A stretch of DNA of 32,511 nucleotides from Luteimonas sp. ANT-B3E (GCA_001683895.1 LXQJ01000028.1:30593-63103); one strand, 5' to 3'. Positions 16,314-25,779 are shown, numbered from the stretch's first letter. Notes: a model not told the origin generated them from the sequence alone. Program-made: numbers and translations.

Positions 16314-16634
16314 TCGTGTGTCTCCTGATGAGGTCGATCGCTGCGCGCAGCGCAAGGTTGCGCCACACCAGCAGGACGGGCCGAGTTACGCCGCTCCGGC
16401 GCCACGGGATGCAGCGAGCGCAGTGCACGCGCAGCGTCCGGTCAGCCAGGTGGAAGACAGATGGAAAAACGCGGCGCGCAGATGTGCCTAATCCGTCTTC
16501 CTGGCACCCTGCAGCGCCACGACTGCACGCAATGGGACCGCAACGGGCCGTCGACGCCGTGCAGTCCGGCGACTGACGTGATGCAGCGTTCCATGGCGCT
16601 GCGGCTGCGTGCGCATCATCGCCTCGCGCCACCT
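16314..16634. other. Gene-free interval between fasciclin and tesA genes
   Basis: 321 bases without a convincing gene. It should hold the promoter for the fasciclin pair and any terminator of tesA, both on the minus strand. A 7-bp inverted repeat (GGAAGAC at 16452-16458, GTCTTCC at 16495-16501) flanks an A-rich patch, but this may be chance. I see no good -35/-10 pair and no hairpin with a T-run after tesA. Confidence 0.4.
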
Positions 16635-17318
16635 TCAACGCATCAGCGGTGACAACGCCGGCCAGACGTGATCCCGCAGCGCAGCCTGCGCGCCAGCGAC
16701 CGGATGCAGGTTGTCGTCCTGGAATGCGCTGCGGTCGGTCGCGATCGGTTCCAGGAAGAAGGGCAGCAGCGCGACGTCGAAGAAGTCAGCGAGTTCGCGG
16801 TAGGTGCGCTCGAACCCCTGGGTGTACTCGGCGCCGAGGTTGGGCGGCATGCGCATGCCCAGCAGCAGCACCTCGGCACCGACGTGCTGCGAGGCGCCGA
16901 TCATCCGCGCCAGGTTGCGCTTCATCTCGCGCAGGGGTAGTCCACGCAGCGCATCGTTGGCGCCCAGCTCGATCACCACCACCGTCGGCCTGTGGCGGAG
17001 CACTTCACTCACGATCCGCGCCGAGCCGCCGGCCGTGGTCTCGCCACTGATGCTGGCGTTGACGAAGCGCCAGCCAGGCCGCTCGCGCGCGCCGCGCGCC
17101 GCCATCAGCGCCACCCAACCCTCGTCGGTGCGCAGTCCGTAGGCGGCAGACAGCGAATCCCCCATCACCAGCACGGTGCGCGCGGCGTTGGGGCCCGCTG
17201 CCGCTGCGGGCGCCGGCTGTGCGACCGCCATCGTCGACAGCAGCATGAGGCACGCACCCGCCAGGAAGCTGCGTGCCCATTGCCGTGCGCGCCGCGCGTC
17301 CACATATGCTCTTGTCAT
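16635..17318 (-). CDS. tesA: GDSL arylesterase / acyl-CoA thioesterase I
   Basis: 227 residues: signal peptide (hydrophobic 17-33, cleavage near AVAQ), then an SGNH-hydrolase domain. Catalytic and oxyanion residues are S55 in GDSLSAAYGL, G92 in SISGET, N121 in GANDALRGL, and D202/H205 in DDNLHP. E. coli TesA hydrolyses acyl thioesters, esters and some peptides in the periplasm. GGAG is 7 bases before the ATG at 17318. It diverges from ybbA across 67 bases, the same neighbourhood as E. coli tesA-ybbA-ybbP, which strongly supports the name. Confidence 0.92.
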   Translation of the reverse strand: MTRAYVDARRARQWARSFLAGACLMLLSTMAVAQPAPAAAAGPNAARTVLVMGDSLSAAYGLRTDEGWVALMAARGARERPGWRFVNASISGETTAGGSARIVSEVLRHRPTVVVIELGANDALRGLPLREMKRNLARMIGASQHVGAEVLLLGMRMPPNLGAEYTQGFERTYRELADFFDVALLPFFLEPIATDRSAFQDDNLHPVAGAQAALRDHVWPALSPLMR

Positions 17319-17385
17319 CGAACTTCTCCTGTCGTCGCGCCGCAGTATCCGGCGTGCATGGCCAACCCCGGATGAAACCGCACCC

Positions 17386-18168
17386 ATGGCAGACCACCCA
17401 GATCCCACCCACACGTCCGACGCGCACGCGCCCACATGCAGCGCGCACGATGCACTCGCCGTCGACGGACTGGGCAAGCGCGTGCGCCTGCCCGGCCACG
17501 AGCTGACGATCCTCGATGGCGTGGCCTTCCGCATCGCGCGCGGCGAAGCGGTCGCGGTGGTCGGTGCATCGGGGTCGGGCAAGAGCACGCTGCTGTCGCT
17601 GCTCGCCGGGCTCGACACGCCCAGCAGCGGCAGCGTGGTGCTCGACGGCGAACCGCTGTCGACGCTGGACGAGGACGGGCGCGCGCGCGTCCGCGGCGAC
17701 AAGGTCGGGTTCGTGTTCCAGAGCTTCCAGCTGCTGCCGTCGCTGACCGCGCTGGAGAACGTGATGCTGCCGCTGGAGCTGCGCGGCGACGCCGACGTCG
17801 CGGCGCCGGCGCGCGCGATCCTGGAGAAAGTCGGCCTGGGCGAGCGCCTCGCGCACTACCCGCGCCAGCTCTCGGGGGGCGAGCAGCAGCGCGTGGCCGT
17901 GGCGCGCGCGTTCGTCACCGCGCCGGCGCTGCTGTTCGCCGACGAGCCCACCGGCAACCTCGACACCACCACCGGGCAGGCGATCATCGAGCTGCTGTTC
18001 GCGCTCAACGCCGACGCCGGCACCACGCTGGTGCTGGTCACCCACGACGAGCACCTCGCCAGCCGCTGCAGCCGCGTACTGCGCCTCGACAGCGGACGCC
18101 TCGTGTCGTGGACGCACAACGACGCAGCGACGCAGAGCGAGCAAGGCGCGCCGGTGCACGCGGCATGA
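17386..18168 (+). CDS. ybbA: ABC transporter ATP-binding protein (YbbA-like)
   Basis: A 260-residue ATPase of the MacB/LolD-like class that powers a FtsX-type permease. Walker A is GASGSGKST (60-68), Q-loop Q112, signature LSGGEQQR (162-169), Walker B ALLFADE (181-187) and switch His H220. The first 20 residues are His/Thr-rich and not conserved. The ATG at 17386 has only a weak upstream GGATG. The gene ends in ATGA with the permease start. Substrate unknown; context with TesA suggests a lipid or envelope role. Confidence 0.93.
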   Translation: MADHPDPTHTSDAHAPTCSAHDALAVDGLGKRVRLPGHELTILDGVAFRIARGEAVAVVGASGSGKSTLLSLLAGLDTPSSGSVVLDGEPLSTLDEDGRARVRGDKVGFVFQSFQLLPSLTALENVMLPLELRGDADVAAPARAILEKVGLGERLAHYPRQLSGGEQQRVAVARAFVTAPALLFADEPTGNLDTTTGQAIIELLFALNADAGTTLVLVTHDEHLASRCSRVLRLDSGRLVSWTHNDAATQSEQGAPVHAA

Positions 18169-20738
18169 GCATCGTCGCCTCCGCAAGCGGTCCGCGCCTG
18201 CTGCCGCTGGCGTGGCGGCAGCTGATGCGCGACCTGGCTGCCGGCGACATCCGGATCCTGCTGGCATCGCTGGTACTGGCGGTGGTCGCGGTGACCGCGG
18301 TCGGCTTCGTCACCGACCGCGCCGAGCGCGCGCTGGCGCTGGAGGCCAACCGCCTGCTCGGCGGCGACGCGGTGCTGCGCGGGGACACCCCGATCATCGG
18401 CCCGCTGCAAGACGCCGCGAGTGCCGGCGGGCTGCAGCGCACCGAGACCGTCGAGCTCGACAGCATGATCCGGGTCGGCGAAGGCGAGCGCGCCAACCTG
18501 CAGCTCGGCGAGCTGCGCGCGCTGGGCGCCGGCTTCCCGCTGCGCGGCGCGTTCCGCATCGACCGCGGCGACGGCGTCGACCGCGTCGCCGATGGCGTGC
18601 CCGCGCCGGGCACGCTGTGGATGAGCCGCGCCGGCGCCGACCGGCTGGCTGCCGCGATCGGCGACGACATCGGCATCGGTGACAGCACGCTGCGGCTGGC
18701 AGCGGTGGTGACCCAGGAGCCCGATGCGTCGCTCGACTACTTCAACGTCGCGCCGAAGGCGTTCCTCAACCTCGCCGACCTGCCGGCGACCGGGCTGGTG
18801 CAGGAGGGCAGCCGCGTGCGCTACCGGCTGGTGGTCGCGGGCGACGCGGCCGCGGTCGAGCGCTTCGTCGCCACCGCGCGCGACGGCCTCGGCCGCGGGC
18901 AGCGGCTGGAGACCGCCGGCGACGCGCGCCCGGAGATCCGCTCGGCGCTCGACCGCGCCGGCCGCTTCCTCGGCCTGGCCGCGCTGGTATCGGTGATCCT
19001 GGCCGCGGTGGCGGTGGCGATGGCCGCGCGCCGCCACAGCGAGCGCCACCTGTCGGGCGCCGCGGTGATGCGCTGCCTCGGCGCCAGCCAGCGCACGCTG
19101 GTCGGTATCCACCTCGGCGAGATGCTGCTGCTGGGCCTGCTTGCGTGCACCGTGGGCGTCGCGATCGCATTCGGCCTGCAGTGGGCGATCGGCAGCTGGC
19201 TCTCGGGGATGCTCGGCATCGACATCCCACCGGCCGGGCTGGCGCCGGCGCTGCAGGGCTACGCCGTCGGGATGGTGGTGCTGATGGCATTCGCCGCGCC
19301 GCCGGTGCTGGCGCTGCGCCGGGTGCCGGCGCTGCGCGTGCTGCGACGCGACCTCGACCCGACCGAGCCGAGCGCGTGGCTGGTCGGCAACGCCGGATTC
19401 GCGGGACTGGCCGCGCTGATCTGGTGGAAGGCTGGCTCGGCGGCGCTGGGCGCGGCGATGCTCGGCGGGATCGCGGCCACGCTCGCGGTGCTCGCGGTGC
19501 TGGCGCTGCTGGCGTGGGCGCTGATCCTGCTGGTGCGGCGCCTGCGCACCCGGCTGCGCGGCAGCCTCCGCTACGGGCTGGCCAATGTCAGCCGCCGCGC
19601 CGGCACCAGCATCGCGCAGGTGTCCGCGCTGGGCCTCGGGCTGATGGCGCTGCTGCTGCTGACCTTCGTGCGTACCGACCTGCTGGACCAGTGGCAGCTG
19701 GCGCTCGACGCCGACGCGCCCAACCGCTTCGTGATCAACGTGCAGCAGGACCAGCTGGAGGCCGTGCGCACGCGGATGGCGGCCCAGGGGGTGCCTGATC
19801 CGACCCTGTACCCGATGATCCGTGGACGGCTGGTGGCACGCAACGGCGCACCCACCAGTGGCGCCGATTACGTGGCGGACCCGGCGCTGCAGGGAGAGGC
19901 GCGCGACGAGGCGCGCCAGGCCCAGCGCCGCGCCGAGCGCGAGTACAACCTGTCGTCGACGGCGACGCTGACCGACGACAACAAGGTGACCGCCGGACGC
20001 TTCTGGACCGGCATCCCGGCGTCGCCGGAGATCTCGGTGGAGGAAGGCTTTGCCCGATCGCTCGGCTGGGAGATCGGCGACCGCATCAGCTTCGACATCG
20101 CGGGGCGGCCGTTCGAATCGACGCTCACCAGTTTCCGCGAAATCGAATGGGAGAGCTTCCGCCCCAACTTCTTCGTGGTCGCCTCGCCCGGTGCGCTGGA
20201 CGGCTATTCCGCCAGCTACATCACCGCGGTGGCGGTGCCGCGCGGCGATACCGCGTTCACCCGCATGCTGGTGACCGAGTTCCCCAACCTGTCGGTGATC
20301 GACGTCGACCAGGTGCTGGACCAGGTGCGCGCCACGGCCGACCAGGTGTCGACGGTGGTCGAGGTGGTGTTCTGGTTCTCGCTGGCCGCTGGCGTGCTGG
20401 TGCTGCTGGCCGCCGTCAGCGCCAGCCAGGACGAGCGCCTGCTGGAGGGCGGGGTGATGCGCGTGCTCGGCGGCAGCCGGCGCCAGCTGCGCATGGCGCA
20501 GGCGTCGGAGTTCGCGGCCATCGGCCTGATTTCCGGGCTGGTGGCCGCCATCGCGGCGTCGATCCTGTCGGGCGTGGTCGCGACCCGGGTCTTCAGCCTG
20601 CCGTGGCAACCCAACCTGCGCATGGCCGCGGTCGGCGGCGGGCTGGGGATGCTGGCGGCGCTGGTCGCCGGGCTGCTGGCGACGCGCCGGGTGCTGGACG
20701 CGCCGCCGTCGGTGACCCTGCGCGAACTGCAGGGCTGA
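18165..20738 (+). CDS. ybbP: FtsX-like ABC permease (YbbP-like)
   Basis: An 857-residue permease partnered with YbbA. One N-terminal helix (about 22-45) is followed by a large periplasmic domain. A helix cluster from about 268 to 460 contains two FtsX-type core regions. A second periplasmic domain (about 500-725) and a C-terminal four-helix block with the ERLLEGGVMRVLGGSRRQLRMAQ coupling stretch complete it. This duplicated FtsX architecture is that of the YbbP family (about 800 residues in E. coli). It likely extracts or moves a membrane-embedded substrate without a true channel. The ATG overlaps the ybbA stop. Confidence 0.92.
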   Translation: MSIVASASGPRLLPLAWRQLMRDLAAGDIRILLASLVLAVVAVTAVGFVTDRAERALALEANRLLGGDAVLRGDTPIIGPLQDAASAGGLQRTETVELDSMIRVGEGERANLQLGELRALGAGFPLRGAFRIDRGDGVDRVADGVPAPGTLWMSRAGADRLAAAIGDDIGIGDSTLRLAAVVTQEPDASLDYFNVAPKAFLNLADLPATGLVQEGSRVRYRLVVAGDAAAVERFVATARDGLGRGQRLETAGDARPEIRSALDRAGRFLGLAALVSVILAAVAVAMAARRHSERHLSGAAVMRCLGASQRTLVGIHLGEMLLLGLLACTVGVAIAFGLQWAIGSWLSGMLGIDIPPAGLAPALQGYAVGMVVLMAFAAPPVLALRRVPALRVLRRDLDPTEPSAWLVGNAGFAGLAALIWWKAGSAALGAAMLGGIAATLAVLAVLALLAWALILLVRRLRTRLRGSLRYGLANVSRRAGTSIAQVSALGLGLMALLLLTFVRTDLLDQWQLALDADAPNRFVINVQQDQLEAVRTRMAAQGVPDPTLYPMIRGRLVARNGAPTSGADYVADPALQGEARDEARQAQRRAEREYNLSSTATLTDDNKVTAGRFWTGIPASPEISVEEGFARSLGWEIGDRISFDIAGRPFESTLTSFREIEWESFRPNFFVVASPGALDGYSASYITAVAVPRGDTAFTRMLVTEFPNLSVIDVDQVLDQVRATADQVSTVVEVVFWFSLAAGVLVLLAAVSASQDERLLEGGVMRVLGGSRRQLRMAQASEFAAIGLISGLVAAIAASILSGVVATRVFSLPWQPNLRMAAVGGGLGMLAALVAGLLATRRVLDAPPSVTLRELQG

Positions 20739-20792
20739 GGCGCGCCGGGCGCGCCGCCCGGTCACGGGCGCATGGTGGCGCGGCGTCCCCGC

Positions 20793-21698
20793 TCAGCGCA
20801 GCAGCAGCACCGGCACCTGGCAGGTGCGCAGCATCGTCGATGTTGTGCTGCCGACGATGAGCTGGCGGATGCGCGAATGGCCGTAGGCGCCCATCACCAG
20901 CAGGTCGATGGCGTCCTCGCGCACCGCATCGGCGATCACCCTGTCCGCGTCACCGATGCGGATGTCGCCGGTCGGGGCCGGCCGGCCGGGCACCGACAGC
21001 GTCCGTAGCGCCCAGTCCAGCGCGCCGCGGCGCTCGCCGCTGGCATCGCCGGCCACCACCACGGTGACGGCGAGGCCGTCGCACAGGGGGCTGCCCGCCA
21101 CCATCTCGACGCATTTGCGGGTGGTGGGGCTCCCGTCGAAGGCCACCAGCACCCGCGCGATCGGCCGCAGCGCACGCGACGCGACCAGCAGCGGCCGGTG
21201 CACCGCGCGCACCACGCGCTCCAGTTGGCCACCGATGTGGCCGCGGTCGAAATCGGCGTGCTCCCCGCGCTTGCCGATCACGAACAGGCGCACGTCGCTC
21301 TCGAGGTCGACCAGCGTGTCGACCAGGCTGCCGTGGCGCAGGCACGTGGTCGCGCCGGCCAGGCCGGCGTCGCCGGCGCTGCGCACGGCGCCCTCCAGCA
21401 GCAGCCGGCCGCGCTCCATGCCCAGCCGTCCGCGCTGCGCATCGGCCAGCGCCAGGTCGTGCAGCAGCCGGTCCTGCGTATCCACCGCCAGGTTGCCGCT
21501 GAAGTCGACCGTCGGCGAGGGCTCTTCCTGCCGGTCCAGCACGTGCACGAACTCCAGCGGCGCGGCCAGCCGGCCGGCCGCCCAGGCCGCGTGCGCGACG
21601 ATGCTGTCGGCGTATGCCGAGGCGTCGATCGCCGCCATGACGCGGCCACCGATGTTGAAATGCGCGGCATACGGGGTGTCGGGGGTGTTCGGGGTCAC
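20793..21698 (-). CDS. Tandem universal stress protein
   Basis: 301 residues forming two UspA folds (about 15-165 and 178-301). The second has the full ATP-binding pattern G-2x-G-9x-G-S in GAYGHSRIRQLIVGST. The first has a modified GKRGEHADFDRGHIGGQ, so nucleotide binding there may differ. Usp proteins are cytoplasmic stress factors. The GTG start is well supported by AAGGAGG 5 bases upstream. It begins 11 bases after the SulP stop, so the two form an operon, suggesting a link with anion or bicarbonate transport or its stress response (inference). Confidence 0.9.
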   Translation of the reverse strand: MTPNTPDTPYAAHFNIGGRVMAAIDASAYADSIVAHAAWAAGRLAAPLEFVHVLDRQEEPSPTVDFSGNLAVDTQDRLLHDLALADAQRGRLGMERGRLLLEGAVRSAGDAGLAGATTCLRHGSLVDTLVDLESDVRLFVIGKRGEHADFDRGHIGGQLERVVRAVHRPLLVASRALRPIARVLVAFDGSPTTRKCVEMVAGSPLCDGLAVTVVVAGDASGERRGALDWALRTLSVPGRPAPTGDIRIGDADRVIADAVREDAIDLLVMGAYGHSRIRQLIVGSTTSTMLRTCQVPVLLLR

Positions 21699-21709
21699 GG
21701 TCGCCTCCT

Positions 21710-23194
21710 TCAGTGCCCGCCCATCAGGCGTTCGGCGTCGGGCTTGTCGTGCACGCCAAGACGGTGGACCAGGGTCGCACTCGCTTCGTCCAGGCCGAGC
21801 AGTTTGACCTCCGTGCCTTCGCGGCGGAACTTCAGCACCACCCGGTCCAGGGCGCCGACCGCCGACAGGTCCCAGAAGTGTGCGCCGCTGACGTCGATGC
21901 GCACGCGGTCGATCGCTTCGCGGAAATCGAACCGTGCGATGAAGGCGTCGGCCGAGGCGAAGAACACCTGCCCGGTCACCACGTAGTCACGCTCGCGGCC
22001 GTCGGCGCTGGCAGTGGAGTCCACGTGCAGCACCTGCCCGACCTTGCGCGCGAAGAACAGCGCCGACAGCAGCACGCCCGTCAGCACGCCCTTGGCGAGG
22101 TCGTGGGTCAACACCGTGACCACGACGGTCGCGATCATCACCACGCTTGACGATCGGGGATACGTGCGCAGGTTGCGCAGCGAGGCCCAGCTGAAGGTGC
22201 CGACGGACACCATGACCATCACCGCGACCAGTGCCGCCATCGGGATGCGCGACACCAGCGGCGACCCGAACACCACCATCAGCAGCAGGAACACGCCGGC
22301 GGCCAGGCACGACAGCCGCCCGCGGCCGCCTGACTTCACGTTGATAACCGACTGGCCGATCATCGCGCAGCCCGCCATGCCGCCGATCATCCCGGACGCG
22401 ATGTTGGCCACGCCCTGGCCGACCGACTCGCGGTTCTTGTTGCTGGGGGTATCGGTCAGGTCGTCGACGATCTGCGCCGTCAGCAGCGACTCCAGCAGCC
22501 CGACGACGGCGAGCGTCGCCGATACCGGCAGGATGATCCACAGCGTCGCAAGCGTCAGCGGAACGTCCGGGAACAGGAACACCGGCAGGCTGTCGGGCAG
22601 CTGGCCCATGTCGCCGACGGTGCGGATGTCGAGCTGCATCAGGCCCGCGGCCATCGTCAGCACCAGGATCGCGACCAGCGGCGACGGAACCGCGCGGGTG
22701 ATCCGCGGCAGCCCGTAGATGATGCCCAGGCCGGCGGCGACCATCGCGTAGACCGTCCACGGCACGTTGGTCAGTTCAGGCAGCTGGGCCATGAAGATCA
22801 GGATCGCCAGCGCGTTGACGAAGCCGGTGATGACCGAGCGCGAGACGAAGCGCATCAGCACGCTGAGCTTCAGCGCACCGGCGCCGATCTGCAGCAGGCC
22901 GGTCAGCAGCGTCGCGGCGAGCAGGTACTGCAGGCCGTGGTCGCGGACCAGCGTGACCATCACCAGCGCCATCGCGCCGGTGGCGGCGGAGATCATGCCG
23001 GGGCGGCCGCCGGTGAAGGCGATGACCACCGCGATGCAGAACGACGCGTACAGCCCGACCTGCGGGTCGACGCCGGCGATGATGGAGAAGGCGATGGCTT
23101 CGGGGATCAGCGCCAGCGCGACGACGAGGCCCGCGAGCAGGTCGGCGCGGACGTTGCCGAACCATTCCTGGCGGACAGTGGAGAGGGTGATCAC
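21710..23194 (-). CDS. SulP family anion transporter with STAS domain
   Basis: A 494-residue inner-membrane transporter from GTG 23194. The Sulfate_transp core has [25 protein letters not shown] at helices 1-2, [12 protein letters not shown], and a helix block to about 370. A C-terminal STAS domain follows, with [22 protein letters not shown]. SulP proteins carry sulfate, bicarbonate or dicarboxylates; the substrate cannot be read here, and no carbonic anhydrase or cys genes are adjacent. GTG 23257 would add 21 hydrophilic residues. The family usually starts close to EWFGNVRAD, so I prefer 23194, but neither start has a good ribosome site. Confidence 0.88.
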   Translation of the reverse strand: MITLSTVRQEWFGNVRADLLAGLVVALALIPEAIAFSIIAGVDPQVGLYASFCIAVVIAFTGGRPGMISAATGAMALVMVTLVRDHGLQYLLAATLLTGLLQIGAGALKLSVLMRFVSRSVITGFVNALAILIFMAQLPELTNVPWTVYAMVAAGLGIIYGLPRITRAVPSPLVAILVLTMAAGLMQLDIRTVGDMGQLPDSLPVFLFPDVPLTLATLWIILPVSATLAVVGLLESLLTAQIVDDLTDTPSNKNRESVGQGVANIASGMIGGMAGCAMIGQSVINVKSGGRGRLSCLAAGVFLLLMVVFGSPLVSRIPMAALVAVMVMVSVGTFSWASLRNLRTYPRSSSVVMIATVVVTVLTHDLAKGVLTGVLLSALFFARKVGQVLHVDSTASADGRERDYVVTGQVFFASADAFIARFDFREAIDRVRIDVSGAHFWDLSAVGALDRVVLKFRREGTEVKLLGLDEASATLVHRLGVHDKPDAERLMGGH

Positions 23195-23372
23195 GTGGGT
23201 ACCCCGGACTGGCGCCGTGACGGCGCTAGTCGTGCATTCGGACGGAAGAAGGTTCACCGCGGCAGGGCCGGCGGGCGCGCAGGGCGGAGACCTAGGGTGG
23301 CGTCGTCGTCATCGGCAAAGGGAAGGTCCTGGGAGCGGGGAAGACACGCTCGGTGGCGCTGCCTGCGGCGGC

Positions 23373-23401
23373 ATCATAGCGCAGCGCATGCTGCGATGCA
23401 G
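23373..23401 (-). promoter_or_regulatory. Candidate sulP promoter
   Basis: On the minus strand a good -10 hexamer TATGAT (23378-23373) lies 17 bases from CTGCAT (23401-23396), a moderate -35 match. It is the only AT-rich -10-like element in the 5' gap and would give a leader of about 110-170 bases. Confidence 0.4.
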
Positions 23402-23404
23402 CAT
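23388..23404. promoter_or_regulatory. Inverted repeat overlapping sulP -35
   Basis: ATGCTGC (23388-23394) and GCAGCAT (23398-23404) form a perfect 7-bp inverted repeat with a 3-base centre. It covers the candidate -35 of the sulP-usp promoter, where a repressor or dimeric regulator could bind. No cognate regulator gene is in the window. Confidence 0.35.
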
Positions 23405-23504
23405 TCCCGCCTTGCGCCATCGCGCCGCCGACGCGCCGGCCGGGCGCGCACGCGATCGACGCGGCGGTGGTCGACCTGATGCGTCGCGTGGCTCGCGGGG
23501 GCGC

Positions 23505-23530
23505 AAAACCGGGTGCCAGGCGGCACCCGG
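23505..23530 (-). terminator. Rho-independent terminator of the 87-residue protein gene
   Basis: On the minus strand a perfect 9-bp GC stem (23530-23522 with 23517-23509) and a four-base loop are followed by TTTT (23508-23505). It begins 10 bases after the stop at 23540 and insulates the sulP promoter region. Confidence 0.7.
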
Positions 23531-23539
23531 CGGTGGCGC

Positions 23540-23803
23540 TCAGGCGGCGGCGGAGCGGACGTCGGTGGTGCCGAAGCGCCGCGCGTAGCCGCGCTCGTCG
23601 GCGATCCGCTCGACCTCCCCGGTCGGCATCTCCGGTGCGCCGTACACCGCGTAGACCACTGCGTCGTCCTGGTGGCCGACCTGCTGCAGGCGGTAGCGCG
23701 ACTGGCCGCTGCCGGTGTCGGGTGGGTAGTGCGTGGGCGGTGTGTCGCCGTCCAGGTCGAGCTCGCTGTTGTCCACGCTGCCGCCGATGAAGAGTGCGCG
23801 CAT
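23540..23803 (-). CDS. Small hypothetical protein
   Basis: An 87-residue soluble protein starting [20 protein letters not shown], followed by THYPPD, an Arg/Tyr-rich [11 protein letters not shown], an aromatic VVYAVYG and a basic end. There is no signal, membrane helix or cysteine. GGAG lies 6 bases before the ATG, and a strong terminator follows the stop, so it is a real single-gene transcript. Small Xanthomonadaceae proteins of this look exist, but I know no function. Confidence 0.72.
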   Translation of the reverse strand: MRALFIGGSVDNSELDLDGDTPPTHYPPDTGSGQSRYRLQQVGHQDDAVVYAVYGAPEMPTGEVERIADERGYARRFGTTDVRSAAA

Positions 23804-23952
23804 CGTTGTCTCCGCTGAGGGGGAATCCGAGGGTGCCGGTCCCGATGTCGCCCGCGGATGAAGCGGCCGCCAAGCGATGGCTGCGCGTGGCGCGATGCGG
23901 CCCGGCGCGCGCCCAGGGCCTAGAATCGGCGCCCCGCATTCCTGGCCGCCAC

Positions 23953-25041
23953 ATGCCCGCACACCACGGCGATCCCGCGCTCGACGCGCTGCTGCTGCCC
24001 TTCCGCGACGGCACGCTGGCCTGGCCGGCGGACGGCGCGCTGTTCCTGCGCGCGCGCCACGGCGCCGCGCTGGCGCCGTCGGAGTGGCCGGGCCTGGCCT
24101 GCGAGCAGGGCTTCCAGCCCGAGGTCGCCGCGCTGCAGGCCGCCGGCCACGTGGTGCAGGCGCCCGACGACCGGTCGTGGCCGCTGGTGCTGGTGCTGCC
24201 GCCGCGGCAGCGCGACGAGGCGCGCGCGTTGCTGGCCGACGCGCTGGCGCGGGTGAAGCCGGGCGGGCTGGTGGTGGCCAGCATGGCCAACGACGCCGGC
24301 GCGCGCTCCGGCGAGGCCGACCTGGCGCGGCTGGCGGGGCCGGTGTCGCAGCGCTCGAAGCACAAGTGCCGCGTGTTCTGGACACAGCCCGGCGACGGCG
24401 TCGACGCCACCCTGGCCGCGCAGTGGCGGGCGCTGGACGCGCCGCGGGAGATCGAAGGCGGCCGCTTCCGCAGCCGCCCGGGGCTGTTCGCGTGGGACCG
24501 CGTCGACATCGCCTCGCGGCTGCTGGCCGACCACCTGCCCGCGACGCTGGCCGGGCGTGCCGCGGACCTCGGTGCCGGCTACGGTTTCTTGTCGGCGGAG
24601 CTGCTGCAGCGCTGCCCGGGCATCACCGCGCTGGACGCGTACGAGGCCGACGACCGCGCGCTGCCGCTGCTGCGCGACAACCTGGCGCCGTTCGGGACGC
24701 GGGTCCCGGTCGAGGTGCTGTGGCACGACGTCGCCGGCGGTCTGCCGCGCCGCTACGACGTGATCTTGACCAATCCGCCGTTCCACGCGCAGAGCCGCGC
24801 CGAGCGCCCCGACATCGGTCGCGCGTTCATCGCCGCCGCGGCCGCCGCGCTCGCCCCGGGCGGTCGCCTGTGGCTGGTCGCCAACCGCCACCTGCCGTAC
24901 GAGGCCGAACTCGCCTCGGGCTTCGACGCGGTGCGCATCGTCGCCCAGCACGCCGGCTTCAAGATCGTCGAAGCCGTGCGCGCGGCCGCGGCGCCGTCCA
25001 GGCCCCGCGCGCCACGCGAGGCGCGGCAGGCGAGGCGCTGA
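23953..25041 (+). CDS. 16S rRNA (guanine-N2) methyltransferase, RsmC-like
   Basis: 362 residues in two related domains: an N-terminal degenerate half (1-165), and a catalytic class I half with motif I ADLGAGYGFLSAELL (204-218) and the N2-guanine motif ILTNPPFH (271-278). E. coli RsmC methylates G1207 of 16S rRNA in the 30S subunit. SQRSKHKCRVF in the N-terminal half is family-typical. A TAGAAT -10-like element lies at 23921-23926. The ending is basic and variable. RsmC against the paralogue RlmG cannot be fully separated by eye, but length and order fit RsmC. The rsuA-like gene follows after 30 bases. Confidence 0.82.
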   Translation: MPAHHGDPALDALLLPFRDGTLAWPADGALFLRARHGAALAPSEWPGLACEQGFQPEVAALQAAGHVVQAPDDRSWPLVLVLPPRQRDEARALLADALARVKPGGLVVASMANDAGARSGEADLARLAGPVSQRSKHKCRVFWTQPGDGVDATLAAQWRALDAPREIEGGRFRSRPGLFAWDRVDIASRLLADHLPATLAGRAADLGAGYGFLSAELLQRCPGITALDAYEADDRALPLLRDNLAPFGTRVPVEVLWHDVAGGLPRRYDVILTNPPFHAQSRAERPDIGRAFIAAAAAALAPGGRLWLVANRHLPYEAELASGFDAVRIVAQHAGFKIVEAVRAAAAPSRPRAPREARQARR

Positions 25042-25071
25042 GGCGATGCCGTCGCGACTCCGGGACACGCC

Positions 25072-25779
25072 GTGAAGCTGGTCAAGACCCTCGCCAACCT
25101 CGGCTACGGCAGTCGCAAGGACGTCGCGGCGATGTTCCGGCAGGGACGCGTCACCGACGCCGCCGGCGCCGTGCTGTACGCCGACGACCAGCCGGGATAC
25201 GACGACGTGCGCGTCGACGAGGCGCCGCTGGATCCGCCGCCAGGGCTGCTGCTGATGCTGCACAAGCCTACCGGCTACACCTGCTCCACCAAGGACCGCG
25301 GCCGCGTGGTCTACGACCTGCTGCCGCCGCGGTTCGCGATCCGGCAGCCGTCGCTGTCCACCGTCGGCCGCCTCGACCGCGATACCAGCGGGCTGCTGCT
25401 GATGACCGACGACGGTGGGCTGCTGCACCGGATCATCTCGCCGAAGGCGCGGCTGCCGAAGGTCTACGACGCCACCCTGGCGGCGCCGCTGCGTGGCGAC
25501 GAAGCCGTGCGCTTCGCCAGCGGCACGCTGGTGCTGGAGGCCGACGACACGCCGCTGCTGCCGGCGGGCATGCAGGTGCTGGCGCCCGACCGCGCGCGGC
25601 TCACGCTCCACGAGGGCCGCTACCACCAGGTACGGCGGATGTTCGCCGCGGTCGGACAGCACGTGGCCGCGCTGCATCGCGTTCGGGTCGGTGGCCTCGG
25701 CCTCGGTGACCTGCGCGAGGGCAAGTGGCGGCTGCTGGACGACGCAGACCGCACGCGGCTGATGACGCACGCTGACTGA
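25072..25779 (+). CDS. RsuA-type 16S rRNA pseudouridine synthase
   Basis: 235 residues: an S4-like RNA-binding N-terminus (LANLGYGSRKDVAAMFRQGRV) and the RsuA/RluB catalytic domain with GRLDRDTSGLLL (99-110, catalytic D102) and HEGRYHQVRRMFAAVG near 180-195. RsuA converts U516 of 16S rRNA to pseudouridine. GTG is the start. It follows the rsmC-like gene closely, giving a small rRNA-modification unit. The rsuA, rluB and rluE members are similar; the short length and S4 domain favour rsuA. Confidence 0.87.
   Translation: MKLVKTLANLGYGSRKDVAAMFRQGRVTDAAGAVLYADDQPGYDDVRVDEAPLDPPPGLLLMLHKPTGYTCSTKDRGRVVYDLLPPRFAIRQPSLSTVGRLDRDTSGLLLMTDDGGLLHRIISPKARLPKVYDATLAAPLRGDEAVRFASGTLVLEADDTPLLPAGMQVLAPDRARLTLHEGRYHQVRRMFAAVGQHVAALHRVRVGGLGLGDLREGKWRLLDDADRTRLMTHAD

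Noticed and set aside
17856-20765. A 969-codon open frame on the minus strand
   Set aside because: It is antisense to the ybbA-ybbP genes, is rich in Arg, His and Gln with no domain, and is expected from codon bias in very GC-rich DNA.
23920-25770. A 616-codon minus-strand open frame
   Set aside because: Antisense to the rsmC-like and rsuA-like genes, both with clear catalytic motifs; no domain of its own.
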